From positions 1 to 12,012 of the forward strand of contig JBPCIO010000256.1 in the NCBI GenBank assembly GCA_051006215.1: a DNA stretch of 12,012 nt, read 5' to 3'. This DNA is from CF-72 sp051006215 (lineage in GTDB: Bacteria; Chloroflexota; UBA6077; CF-72). A program made the position numbers and the translations under genes. This document shows positions 1 to 6,071 of the stretch, in pieces (within the stretch, counting starts at the first letter, position 1; the number at the start of each line of letters is the position of its first letter). The notes beneath the pieces were generated by a model. The model ran no database searches and had not been told where the DNA came from. It saw nothing but the letters and a program-made list of their open reading frames with translations.

Positions 1-325
1 CAGTCGGGGTAGTGGCTGGCGCCGCCAGGCCCCGGCGAACGAAGTCACTCCAGTACGCCACCAGCGCATGCGTCTTGCCGGGTGCCTCGACGATGCCCAC
101 CTCGCGCACGATGCCTGACTGGCGCCATGCTTCGGCCGCGTCGGTGGCGTCGGTGCCGGTGCCTTCCAGCACCAGCGCCACGTCTGCCTGCTGTAGCCCA
201 TCGTCGATGGCAAGCGCAGTCCCGAATAACGGCAGCCACACTCGGATCTCCAGTACACCTAGGGCCAGCCCGAGCAAGACCACCGCTGCCGCACCCACCC
301 GTGCAATGGCTGGCGAGTTTTTCAT
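1..325 (-). CDS. YdcF/DUF218-like membrane-anchored protein, partial (N-terminal 108 aa)
   Basis: The reverse strand is open from an ATG at 325-323 to the left edge, giving 108 residues with the C-terminus outside the window. An upstream in-frame stop (TGA at 358-356), with no other ATG, GTG or TTG between, fixes the start. The ribosome site is weak. Residues 7-25 (IARVGAAAVVLLGLALGVL) form one hydrophobic segment, probably a membrane anchor or uncleaved signal. After it comes ADVALVLEG (47-55), followed by an AA..WR.SGIV.EV.IVE pattern. This resembles the first strand and helix of DUF218 (YdcF/SanA/ElyC) domains, where a V-V-L-G-G-type strand is followed by an ..A..L...G.A..I unit. These proteins are envelope-associated and their biochemistry is poorly known. 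The forward-strand open frame over the same bases reads as low-complexity shadow. The family call is moderate because only the start of the domain is visible. Confidence 0.6.
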   Translation of the reverse strand, partial: MKNSPAIARVGAAAVVLLGLALGVLEIRVWLPLFGTALAIDDGLQQADVALVLEGTGTDATDAAEAWRQSGIVREVGIVEAPGKTHALVAYWSDFVRRGLAAPATTPT

Positions 326-373
326 GCGCGCATGTGAAGACTCGCCTTCAGGGCATCAACCCTCAGCACAATA

Positions 374-433
374 GGGACAAGTCCCCGCCGAAGTAGGGAG
401 CCTGGCTGTCACCATCAACGCGATCATTCGCGT
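374..433. promoter_or_regulatory. Divergent intergenic region with two perfect dyads (candidate operators)
   Basis: The 137-base gap between the minus-strand YdcF-like gene and hemQ holds two perfect short inverted repeats. One is GGGAC-AA-GTCCC at 374-385. The other is ACGCGA-TCAT-TCGCGT at 418-433, ending 29 bases before the hemQ ATG. Their symmetry and position suit a regulator binding site controlling the heme operon, the divergent gene, or both. I see no convincing -35/-10 pair. Short dyads arise fairly often by chance in GC-rich DNA, so function is inferred only. Confidence 0.35.
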
Positions 434-462
434 AGCCTCGCTCAGAAAGATTCGTCCAGCGT

Positions 463-1209
463 ATGACCACTCTTGTGCCCAGCGTCGGCGCACACCAGCC
501 CCAGCCGCCCGCGCGGACCGTGCGCCAGTACATCCGCTACGCCTTTTATAAGGCCAACAGGAGTTGGCTGCGGCTAGCGCCAGCCGAGCGCGACGCCGCG
601 CGGACGGACCTGCTCGGCGGGCTGGAACCGTTCGCCCAACGCCTGCCCGTGCTGCGCGCGTACAGCACGCTCGGCACGCGTGCCGACGCGGACCTGCTGC
701 TTTGGACGGTGTCTGAGCGCCTGGAAGATTTCCAGGAGCTCCAGTCCACGCTGCTGCGCTCGGCCATGGGCGCTCACCTCGAGACTACCTTCTCGTACCT
801 GGCGATGACCAAGCGGTCCCAGTACGTTGACCGCCACGAGCATGCGGATGGCCAGGGTGAAGGCCGAAGGACGCGTATCCGCCCAACGGGACGCAAGTAC
901 CTGTTTGTGGACCCAATGGTCAAGAAGCGGCCCTGGTACCGACTGTCGCTTGAGGAGCGACAGCGGGCCATGGACGACCACATTCGAGTAGGCCACGAGT
1001 TTCCCAGGGTGAAGATCAACACCAGCTACTCGTTCGGCCTCGACGACCAGGAATTCGTGGTCGCTTTCGAGACGGATTACCCGGCCGATTTCCTGGACCT
1101 GGTGGAAAAACTGCGGGGCGGTGAGGCGAGCGCGTACACCGAGCGCGAGACCCCGATTTTCACGTGCGTCGCCGGCAGCGTGGCCGAAGTTCTGGAGCTG
1201 TTAGGGTGA
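463..1209 (+). CDS. hemQ: Coproheme decarboxylase HemQ/ChdC (chlorite dismutase family), with Asp at the catalytic Tyr position
   Basis: The 248-residue product belongs to the chlorite dismutase/HemQ family. In the coproporphyrin-dependent pathway it oxidatively decarboxylates two propionates of Fe-coproporphyrin III to yield heme b, using hydrogen peroxide. The N-terminal ferredoxin-like half (about 20-125) is divergent. The C-terminal half (about 143-236) carries the strong signatures: GRKYLFVDPMVKKRPWY, DDHIRVGHEFP, SYSFGLDDQEFVVAFETD and a final TPIFTC. H173 in DDHIRVGH aligns with the proximal heme ligand (His174 in Listeria). M152 and K154 align with Met149 and Lys151. The position of the essential Tyr (Tyr147 Listeria, Tyr145 Staphylococcus, in the motif YPM.K) is Asp150 here, encoded GAC, one base from TAC. 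The ATG at 463 has a modest purine-rich site (AGAAAGA, 444-450) upstream. It is the first gene of the heme operon and its stop overlaps the hemE start. The family call is secure; catalytic competence is uncertain because of Asp150. Confidence 0.92.
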   Translation: MTTLVPSVGAHQPQPPARTVRQYIRYAFYKANRSWLRLAPAERDAARTDLLGGLEPFAQRLPVLRAYSTLGTRADADLLLWTVSERLEDFQELQSTLLRSAMGAHLETTFSYLAMTKRSQYVDRHEHADGQGEGRRTRIRPTGRKYLFVDPMVKKRPWYRLSLEERQRAMDDHIRVGHEFPRVKINTSYSFGLDDQEFVVAFETDYPADFLDLVEKLRGGEASAYTERETPIFTCVAGSVAEVLELLG

Positions 1210-2264
1210 CGGTTGCCAGCCGCGCGCTGACTGGAGCGGAGCGCCTTCTGGCTGCCTGTCGGCGGCAGCCATCCGATGCGACGCCGGTCTGGTTCATGCG
1301 CCAGGCGGGCCGCAGCCTGGACAACTACCGCAAACTGCGCGAACAGTATCCGATCCTGACCCTGGCCAAGACTCCCGAGCTCTCGGCCCAGATCACGCTC
1401 ATGCCAGTCAAAGAACTTGGCGTGGATGGGGCGGTGCTGTTCGCCGACATCATGTTGCCGTTGGAGCCGATGGGCGTCTCGCTGGAGATTCAGCCTGACC
1501 TTGGTCCAGTCATTCATTCGCCCATTCGCGACCTGGCCGCCGTCGAGCGTCTGCGACCGCTGGACCCGCACGCGGGCGTGCCGTTCGTACTCGAGACCAT
1601 TCGGCACCTGAAGCACGAGCTGTCTGACGGGCGTGCAGCCGTCATCGGCTTCTGCGGTGCGCCGTACACGCTGGCTTGCTATCTGATCGAGGGCCGACCG
1701 TCGCGAGACTACGCGCGCGCCAAGTCGCTCATGCTGCGCGAACCAGGTGTCTGGTCAGCGCTCATGGATCGCCTGACTGACGGGATGATCCGCTATCTCC
1801 AGGCGCAAGTCACCGCCGGCGCCGACGTCATTCAGGTCTTCGACAGTTGGGTCGGGGCGTTGGCGCCAGCGGACTACGAGCGCTCGGTGCTGCCCTGGAT
1901 GCGGCGCATCTTCGACGCTCTCCGCCCACTTGGAGTACCGACCATCCACTTCGGCACGGGCAACGCTGCGCTCCTGGAAGCCATGGCCTCGGCTGGCAGC
2001 GACGTGATGAGTGTCGACTGGCGGGTTCGGCTCGAGGTGGCCTGGCAGCGCATCGGCTTCGATCGGGGCATCCAGGGCAATCTTGACCCGGTCCGCCCGG
2101 TGGCCGGCTGGGAAGTCGCGCGAGCTGGTATGCGTGAAGTGCTCGCGGGCGCCACCGGACGGCCCGGGCACATCTTCAACCTGGGCCACGGAGTCATGCC
2201 TGAAACGGATCCAGACGTGCTCAGACGCCTGGTGGATGCGGTTCACGCCGAGACGGCCGTGTAA
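1206..2264 (+). CDS. hemE: Uroporphyrinogen decarboxylase
   Basis: The 352-residue enzyme removes the four acetate carboxyls of uroporphyrinogen III to give coproporphyrinogen III in the cytoplasm. I chose the GTG at 1206 because it overlaps the hemQ stop (GTGA) and has GGAG at 1194-1197 upstream. An ATG 42 bases earlier, at 1164, would add an Arg-rich tail encoded inside hemQ. Numbered from GTG, the motifs are PVWFMRQAGR at 27-36, the substrate-binding Asp in LFADIM (D81), GFCGAPYTLACYLIEG at 148-163 with the active-site Tyr, FDSWVG at 212-217, and the C-terminal FNLGHGV at 324-330 with His328. The usual GRYL after RQAGR reads GRSL here, a mild deviation. Length is normal for the family. It is translationally coupled on both sides in the heme operon. 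Family and function are secure. Confidence 0.97.
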   Translation: MTVASRALTGAERLLAACRRQPSDATPVWFMRQAGRSLDNYRKLREQYPILTLAKTPELSAQITLMPVKELGVDGAVLFADIMLPLEPMGVSLEIQPDLGPVIHSPIRDLAAVERLRPLDPHAGVPFVLETIRHLKHELSDGRAAVIGFCGAPYTLACYLIEGRPSRDYARAKSLMLREPGVWSALMDRLTDGMIRYLQAQVTAGADVIQVFDSWVGALAPADYERSVLPWMRRIFDALRPLGVPTIHFGTGNAALLEAMASAGSDVMSVDWRVRLEVAWQRIGFDRGIQGNLDPVRPVAGWEVARAGMREVLAGATGRPGHIFNLGHGVMPETDPDVLRRLVDAVHAETAV

Positions 2265-3205
2265 TGCGCACCGGCGTCGTGCTGATGACGTATGGGTCGC
2301 CCCGCGACCTCGACGACGTGGCGGCCTACATTACCCGCGTTCGGGGTGGTCGAGAGCCGGGCCCGGACCTGCTCGACGAGTTCCGGCGGCGCTACACCGC
2401 TATTGGCATGTCGCCGCTGATCGAGATTGCGCAACACCAGGCCGCCGCCCTGGAAGAGGATCTCGGCTGCGATTTCGTCGTCGGCGCGGGCATGCGCTTT
2501 TCCGCTCCGAGCATCGCCGCAACGGTCGACGATCTCGCCAGCCGTGGCGCCGAGCGCCTGGTGGGGGTCATCCTCTCGCCCCAGTACTCGCCAACGCTCA
2601 TGGGCGGGTACGACCGGGCACTGCAGGCCGCGGCTGGTGCGCTTCCAGCTCGAACGGTCGGCGCGTGGCACCTGAACCCCGCCTTTGTCTGCGTGTTAGG
2701 AAGTCGCATCCAAGCGGCGTTGGCGGAGTATCCGGATCACACGCGGGAGCGCGTACACGTGCTGTTGACGGCGCACAGCCTGCCCAAACGGGTTGTCGAC
2801 CAGGAGCCCGACTACGTCGAACAACTTCTGTCCACGGCGCGCGCGGTGGCTGCGGCAGCCGGTCTCCCACACTCTCGCTGGTCATTCGTGTATCAGAGTG
2901 CCGGCCATACACCCGAAGAGTGGCTGAAACCAGACATGCTGGACGTGTTGCCGGTGCTGGCCGCGGCAGGCCATCGGGAGGTGGTGGTTGCGCCGGTCCA
3001 GTTTCTGGCCGACCACCTCGAGACGCTGTACGACGTGGACGTCGCCGGCCGTGAGCAGGCCATGGCCGCTGGTTTCGAGACGTTCATTCGCATCGAGGCA
3101 CCCAACGCCGCGGCGGACTTCGTTTCGGCTTTGAAGGATGTCGTTCACGCTGAAATTGCAGCCTGGGAAGCGGCCGCGCGAGGAGCAGCGTGGCTGCGGG
3201 TCTGA
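2264..3205 (+). CDS. hemH: Ferrochelatase, coproporphyrin III type
   Basis: The 313-residue product inserts ferrous iron into the porphyrin. It starts at an ATG that shares one base with the hemE stop (TAATG). It is collinear with the Bacillus subtilis enzyme: LMTYGSP near residue 10, RRYTAIGMSPL at 42-52, LLTAHSLPKR with catalytic His171, VYQSAGHTPEEWL at 209-221, and FLADHLETLYDVD with Glu253 near the metal site. Tyr10 aligns with B. subtilis Tyr13, the residue typical of enzymes that use coproporphyrin III, which is Met in human protoporphyrin ferrochelatase. This agrees with a hemQ in the same operon, so the name cpfC would also fit. No cluster-binding Cys extension is seen. The last 16 bases overlap the start of hemC. 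Ferrochelatase is certain; the substrate is well supported inference. Confidence 0.95.
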   Translation: MRTGVVLMTYGSPRDLDDVAAYITRVRGGREPGPDLLDEFRRRYTAIGMSPLIEIAQHQAAALEEDLGCDFVVGAGMRFSAPSIAATVDDLASRGAERLVGVILSPQYSPTLMGGYDRALQAAAGALPARTVGAWHLNPAFVCVLGSRIQAALAEYPDHTRERVHVLLTAHSLPKRVVDQEPDYVEQLLSTARAVAAAAGLPHSRWSFVYQSAGHTPEEWLKPDMLDVLPVLAAAGHREVVVAPVQFLADHLETLYDVDVAGREQAMAAGFETFIRIEAPNAAADFVSALKDVVHAEIAAWEAAARGAAWLRV

Positions 3206-4122
3206 CCAGCGTTCGCATCGGCACCCGCTCGAGCCCGCTGGCCCGCGCCCAAACCACCTGGGTAACCAATGCCTTGCGCGAAGCGTATGCGTCGCTCGAC
3301 ATTGAAGTGGTGGTGATTTCGACAAGTGGTGACCGCAGCCAGGCGACCAACGTGCCCGACCCTGACTGGGGCTCGGGGGTGTTCGTGAAGGAGCTCGAGA
3401 TAGCGCTGTTGCATGAGGAGATCGACCTGGCCGTACACAGCTTGAAGGACTTGCCACCGGTGCAAGTGGCTGACCTCACCCTGGTTGCCATTCCCGTTCG
3501 CGATGACCCGACCGACGTACTGGTCACCCTTGATGGACGAGGCCTGGGTGATCTCGGACCCGGAGCGCGAGTTGGCACCAGCAGCGCGCGGCGGGCAGCC
3601 TTCCTTCGGGCGCCCCGGCCTGACCTGCAGTTTGTGGCAATCCGCGGCAATGTCGAGACGCGCCTGAGAAAATTGGGCGAAGGTCAGTACGACGCGATCG
3701 TCCTGGCACGGGCGGGCTTACGGCGATTGGACCTGGAGGTCGCCTGCGTGGTGCTCGAGCCGGAGCTGGTGCCGCCTGCACCCGGACAGGGGGCCCTGGC
3801 GATCCAGGCCCGCGCAGGAGACCGTGCCGTGGCTGAGCTGGCCGAGCCGCTGCACGATCCGGCCACGGCCTCGGCCGTGCGCGCGGAGCGGCGGTTGATG
3901 ATCGATCTCAACGGTGGCTGCGGGCTGCCTTTCGGCGCGCTGGGGACACCCCGGCCCGACGGTGAGCTGCACCTGCTCGGTGGCCTGACGCGTGAGCCCG
4001 GGGAACTGCGCATCGCGGACGCGGTGGGTCGCCTCGACGCGCCCGAGGACCTGGCCGATCGACTGGCCGAGCGGCTCCGGGCGCCCGCAAATGGCGAGCA
4101 GCGACGGGCGGCGTTGGCGTGA
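3190..4122 (+). CDS. hemC: Porphobilinogen deaminase (hydroxymethylbilane synthase)
   Basis: The 310-residue enzyme joins four porphobilinogens into hydroxymethylbilane. The GTG start at 3190 lies inside the end of hemH (16-base overlap), with AGGAG at 3181-3185 four bases upstream, a short but usable spacing. Domain 1 contains RIGTRSSPLARAQ (9-21), STSGDRS (44-50), a GSGVFVKELE segment (61-70) where many homologs read GKGLFTKELE, and AVHSLKDLP (81-89) with catalytic Asp87. The Arg cluster SSARRAAFL (131-139) and RGNVETRL (152-159) bind substrate carboxylates. The dipyrromethane cofactor attachment Cys is C244 in LNGGCGLPFGAL. APGQGALAIQ (197-206) is also typical. Length and all key residues are normal. 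It is the fourth gene of the heme operon and its stop overlaps the hemD start. Secure call. Confidence 0.97.
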   Translation: MAAGLTSVRIGTRSSPLARAQTTWVTNALREAYASLDIEVVVISTSGDRSQATNVPDPDWGSGVFVKELEIALLHEEIDLAVHSLKDLPPVQVADLTLVAIPVRDDPTDVLVTLDGRGLGDLGPGARVGTSSARRAAFLRAPRPDLQFVAIRGNVETRLRKLGEGQYDAIVLARAGLRRLDLEVACVVLEPELVPPAPGQGALAIQARAGDRAVAELAEPLHDPATASAVRAERRLMIDLNGGCGLPFGALGTPRPDGELHLLGGLTREPGELRIADAVGRLDAPEDLADRLAERLRAPANGEQRRAALA

Positions 4123-4877
4123 AGTCCGGGCTGGGTGTGGTGTTGAATACCCGGCCGCGCAATCAGGCGGCCGAGCTCAGCCGGCTGCTGCGGCTGGCTG
4201 GGTTCGAGGTCGTCGAAGCTCCGGCCATCGAGGTGGTGCCGGCCTGGGATCCTGTCCAATTGCAGGTTGTTCGCGTCGGCCTGGCCGACCGCGTCTACGA
4301 CTGGGTCGTACTGGCCAGCCAGAACGCCGGGTGGTTGCTGCGTGACGAGCTCAGGCGGGGCCGGGCGCGGGTGGTGTGCGGCGCTGCTAGCGCTCGCGCC
4401 CTCCTTCTGCCAGCGGAGTTCACGTTGGACCGATTCAGCGCATCCGCGGTACTCGAATTGTTGAGAGCGCTGGTACAGCCTGGTCAACACATCCTGGTGC
4501 CCACGGCCGAAGAAGGAGACACGGAGTTGATCGACGGACTCCAAGCCCTGGGCGCACGCGTCCTCGCGCCGGTCGCGTACCGCACCCTGGCCGTTGCGCC
4601 GGCGACGCTTGCATCCGCCGCGGCTCGGTTGGTCAGTGGCGAGGTGGACGTAGTCACCGCCTGCAGCCCTTCCGCCATTACTTCGCTTGTAGCCGCGGTC
4701 GGGCCTGAATCAATCTCGGCCAGCGAGCTCATCTGCATCGGGGAAACCACGGCCGAGGCTGCCCGCAGGGCGGCCTTGAGAGTGGACGCTGTCGCCGACA
4801 TGACGACAATGGCAGCGCTCGTCGAAGCAGTTGTCGCGGCGACCGCCAGCTGCCGCGTCGCTCTAGAACCAGTCTGA
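4119..4877 (+). CDS. hemD: Uroporphyrinogen-III synthase
   Basis: The 252-residue product should cyclize hydroxymethylbilane with inversion of ring D to give uroporphyrinogen III. It starts at a GTG that overlaps the hemC stop (GTGA, 4119-4122). Family sequence identity is always low, so the call rests on pattern plus position. The pattern is VVLNTRPRNQAAEL at 7-20, a first-domain strand VVLASQNAG at 63-71, the linker strand ILVPTAEEG...L..LGA.V at 125-148 followed by AYRT at 153-156, the second-domain VVTACSPSAITSL at 178-190, and CIGETTAEAARR at 206-217. This is the two-domain order expected for HemD, at the usual length of about 250. It sits between hemC and hemB, with 7 bases before hemB. 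No strong ribosome site is visible, so translation probably depends on coupling to hemC. Confidence 0.93.
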   Translation: MKSGLGVVLNTRPRNQAAELSRLLRLAGFEVVEAPAIEVVPAWDPVQLQVVRVGLADRVYDWVVLASQNAGWLLRDELRRGRARVVCGAASARALLLPAEFTLDRFSASAVLELLRALVQPGQHILVPTAEEGDTELIDGLQALGARVLAPVAYRTLAVAPATLASAAARLVSGEVDVVTACSPSAITSLVAAVGPESISASELICIGETTAEAARRAALRVDAVADMTTMAALVEAVVAATASCRVALEPV

Positions 4878-4884
4878 GCTGATC

Positions 4885-5964
4885 ATGCCTCCACAAACAC
4901 ATGGTCAGCCAACGCTGCGGGCTCAGTTCCCGAACGCCCGGCCGCGGCGTCTGCGGCGCACCCAAACCCTGCGCAGGCTCGTGCGTGAGACGCGATTGTC
5001 GGTGGACAGTCTGATTTACCCCGTTTTCGTGGTGCCTGGCGCCGACGTCAAGGAAGAGATCGCATCGATGCCAGGCGTATTTCACCAGTCGGTGGATCGC
5101 GTGGTGGACGACGCGCGGGTGGTGGCGGACGTCGGTATTCCCGGCATGCTCCTGTTCGGTCTGCCAAGCAGCAAGGACTGGGCAGGTTCCGAGGCGTGGG
5201 CGACAGACGGCGTCGTCCAGCAAGCCCTGCGCGCGATTCGGCGGGCGGTTCCAGGGTTGGTGCTGATTGCCGACACCTGCCTGTGCGAGTACACCAGCCA
5301 CGGCCACTGCGGGCTGCCAGGACCCGCCCACCAGCCAGGCTTTATCGACAATGATCGTTCGCTCGAACTGCTGAGCAGGGCGGCAGTGGCGCAGGCCGAG
5401 GCGGGCGCGGACATCGTCGCGCCCTCAGACATGCTGGACGGGCGCGTGCGCGCCGTTCGAGCGGCACTCGACGAACGAGGTTTGGTCGACACCGCCATTC
5501 TGTCGTACGCGGCCAAGTACGCGAGCGCCGTCTACGGGCCGTTCCGAGAAGCGGCAGACTCAGCGCCGCAGTTCGGGGACCGACGTGGCTACCAGATGGA
5601 TCCCGCGAACGGTCGCGAAGCGGTTCGCGAAGTTGGCCTCGACCTGAGCGAAGGGGCGGACATGGTGATGGTCAAACCGGCTGTGCCATATCTGGATGTC
5701 GTACATGCCGTAAAAACCTTGTATCCGGACGTGCCGCTGGCTGCGTACCACGTCAGCGGCGAGTACGCCATGCTCAAGGCGGCGGTTGCCAGGGGCTGGC
5801 TGGACGAGCGACGGGCGGTCCTCGAGACGCTGACGTCGATCGCCCGTGCCGGCGCTGACATGACTATCACGTACTACGCCAAAGACGTCGCGGGCTGGCT
5901 GAGAGATGACACGATCGCGGCTCAGGTCCCGAGCCGCAGCCCGAGCGCCGCGACAGGTGAGTAG
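4885..5964 (+). CDS. hemB: Delta-aminolevulinic acid dehydratase (porphobilinogen synthase), zinc type
   Basis: The 359-residue enzyme condenses two 5-aminolevulinates into porphobilinogen. It contains IYPVFVVPG (44-52), the zinc-binding cysteines C132, C134 and C142 in DTCLCEYTSHGHCG, the first active-site Lys211 in SYAAKYASAVYGPFREA, and the Schiff-base Lys264 in MVKPAVPYLD. YHVSGEYAMLKAA (288-300) is the usual C-terminal signature. Glu245 in NGREA fits the allosteric magnesium site seen in many bacterial enzymes. The ATG at 4885 follows the hemD stop by 7 bases with only a weak GAG upstream. An N-terminal tail of about 20 residues precedes the conserved core. This appears to be the last gene of the heme operon, because a structured spacer follows. 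Secure call. Confidence 0.97.
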   Translation: MPPQTHGQPTLRAQFPNARPRRLRRTQTLRRLVRETRLSVDSLIYPVFVVPGADVKEEIASMPGVFHQSVDRVVDDARVVADVGIPGMLLFGLPSSKDWAGSEAWATDGVVQQALRAIRRAVPGLVLIADTCLCEYTSHGHCGLPGPAHQPGFIDNDRSLELLSRAAVAQAEAGADIVAPSDMLDGRVRAVRAALDERGLVDTAILSYAAKYASAVYGPFREAADSAPQFGDRRGYQMDPANGREAVREVGLDLSEGADMVMVKPAVPYLDVVHAVKTLYPDVPLAAYHVSGEYAMLKAAVARGWLDERRAVLETLTSIARAGADMTITYYAKDVAGWLRDDTIAAQVPSRSPSAATGE

Positions 5965-5988
5965 CTAGCGGAATTCGGCACCTGCACC

Positions 5989-6039
5989 GCGTGCGAGTGG
6001 CACGCACCGACCGGCTGTATGGCAGCCGCGGCCACTCGC
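5989..6039 (+). terminator. Nested and competing hairpins after hemB (possible terminator or attenuator)
   Basis: Starting 24 bases after the hemB stop, three perfect pairings are possible. Hairpin A pairs GCGTGC (5989-5994) with GCACGC (6000-6005). Hairpin B pairs CGGCTG (6012-6017) with CAGCCG (6023-6028). An outer 9-bp stem pairs GCGAGTGGC (5993-6001) with GCCACTCGC (6031-6039) and encloses B. A and the outer stem use the same bases and cannot form together. No U-run follows, so this is not a classic intrinsic terminator. It may end the heme transcript by another route or act as a switch. Confidence 0.4.
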
Positions 6040-6059
6040 GGGCTTGAGCGCGGGTGCTG

Positions 6060-6071
6060 AATAATAGGCGC
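6060..6071 (+). promoter_or_regulatory. -10-like box for the glutaredoxin gene, probable leaderless start
   Basis: AATAAT at 6060-6065 matches the -10 consensus at five of six positions and stands out in this GC-rich DNA. It is followed by six bases and then the GTG at 6072, so transcription would begin at or next to the start codon. That fits a leaderless mRNA and explains the lack of a ribosome site. No good -35 box is visible 16-18 bases upstream. Confidence 0.4.

Noticed and set aside
12..374. Forward-strand open frame of 120 residues at the left edge
   Set aside because: Its product is Ser/Ala/Pro-rich and domain-free, while the opposite strand encodes a membrane segment and a DUF218-like start. 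It is a shadow.
1164..1205. Longer HemE start at ATG 1164
   Set aside because: It adds an Arg-rich tail encoded within hemQ. The GTG at 1206 overlaps the hemQ stop and has its own ribosome site.
2011..3054. Forward open frame of 347 residues in another frame over hemE and hemH
   Set aside because: Arg/Gly/Pro-rich translation typical of a GC-rich shadow. HemE and HemH motifs are intact in the true frames.
3684..4544. Antisense open frame of 286 residues over hemC and hemD
   Set aside because: No recognizable domain, and it overlaps two well-supported genes completely.
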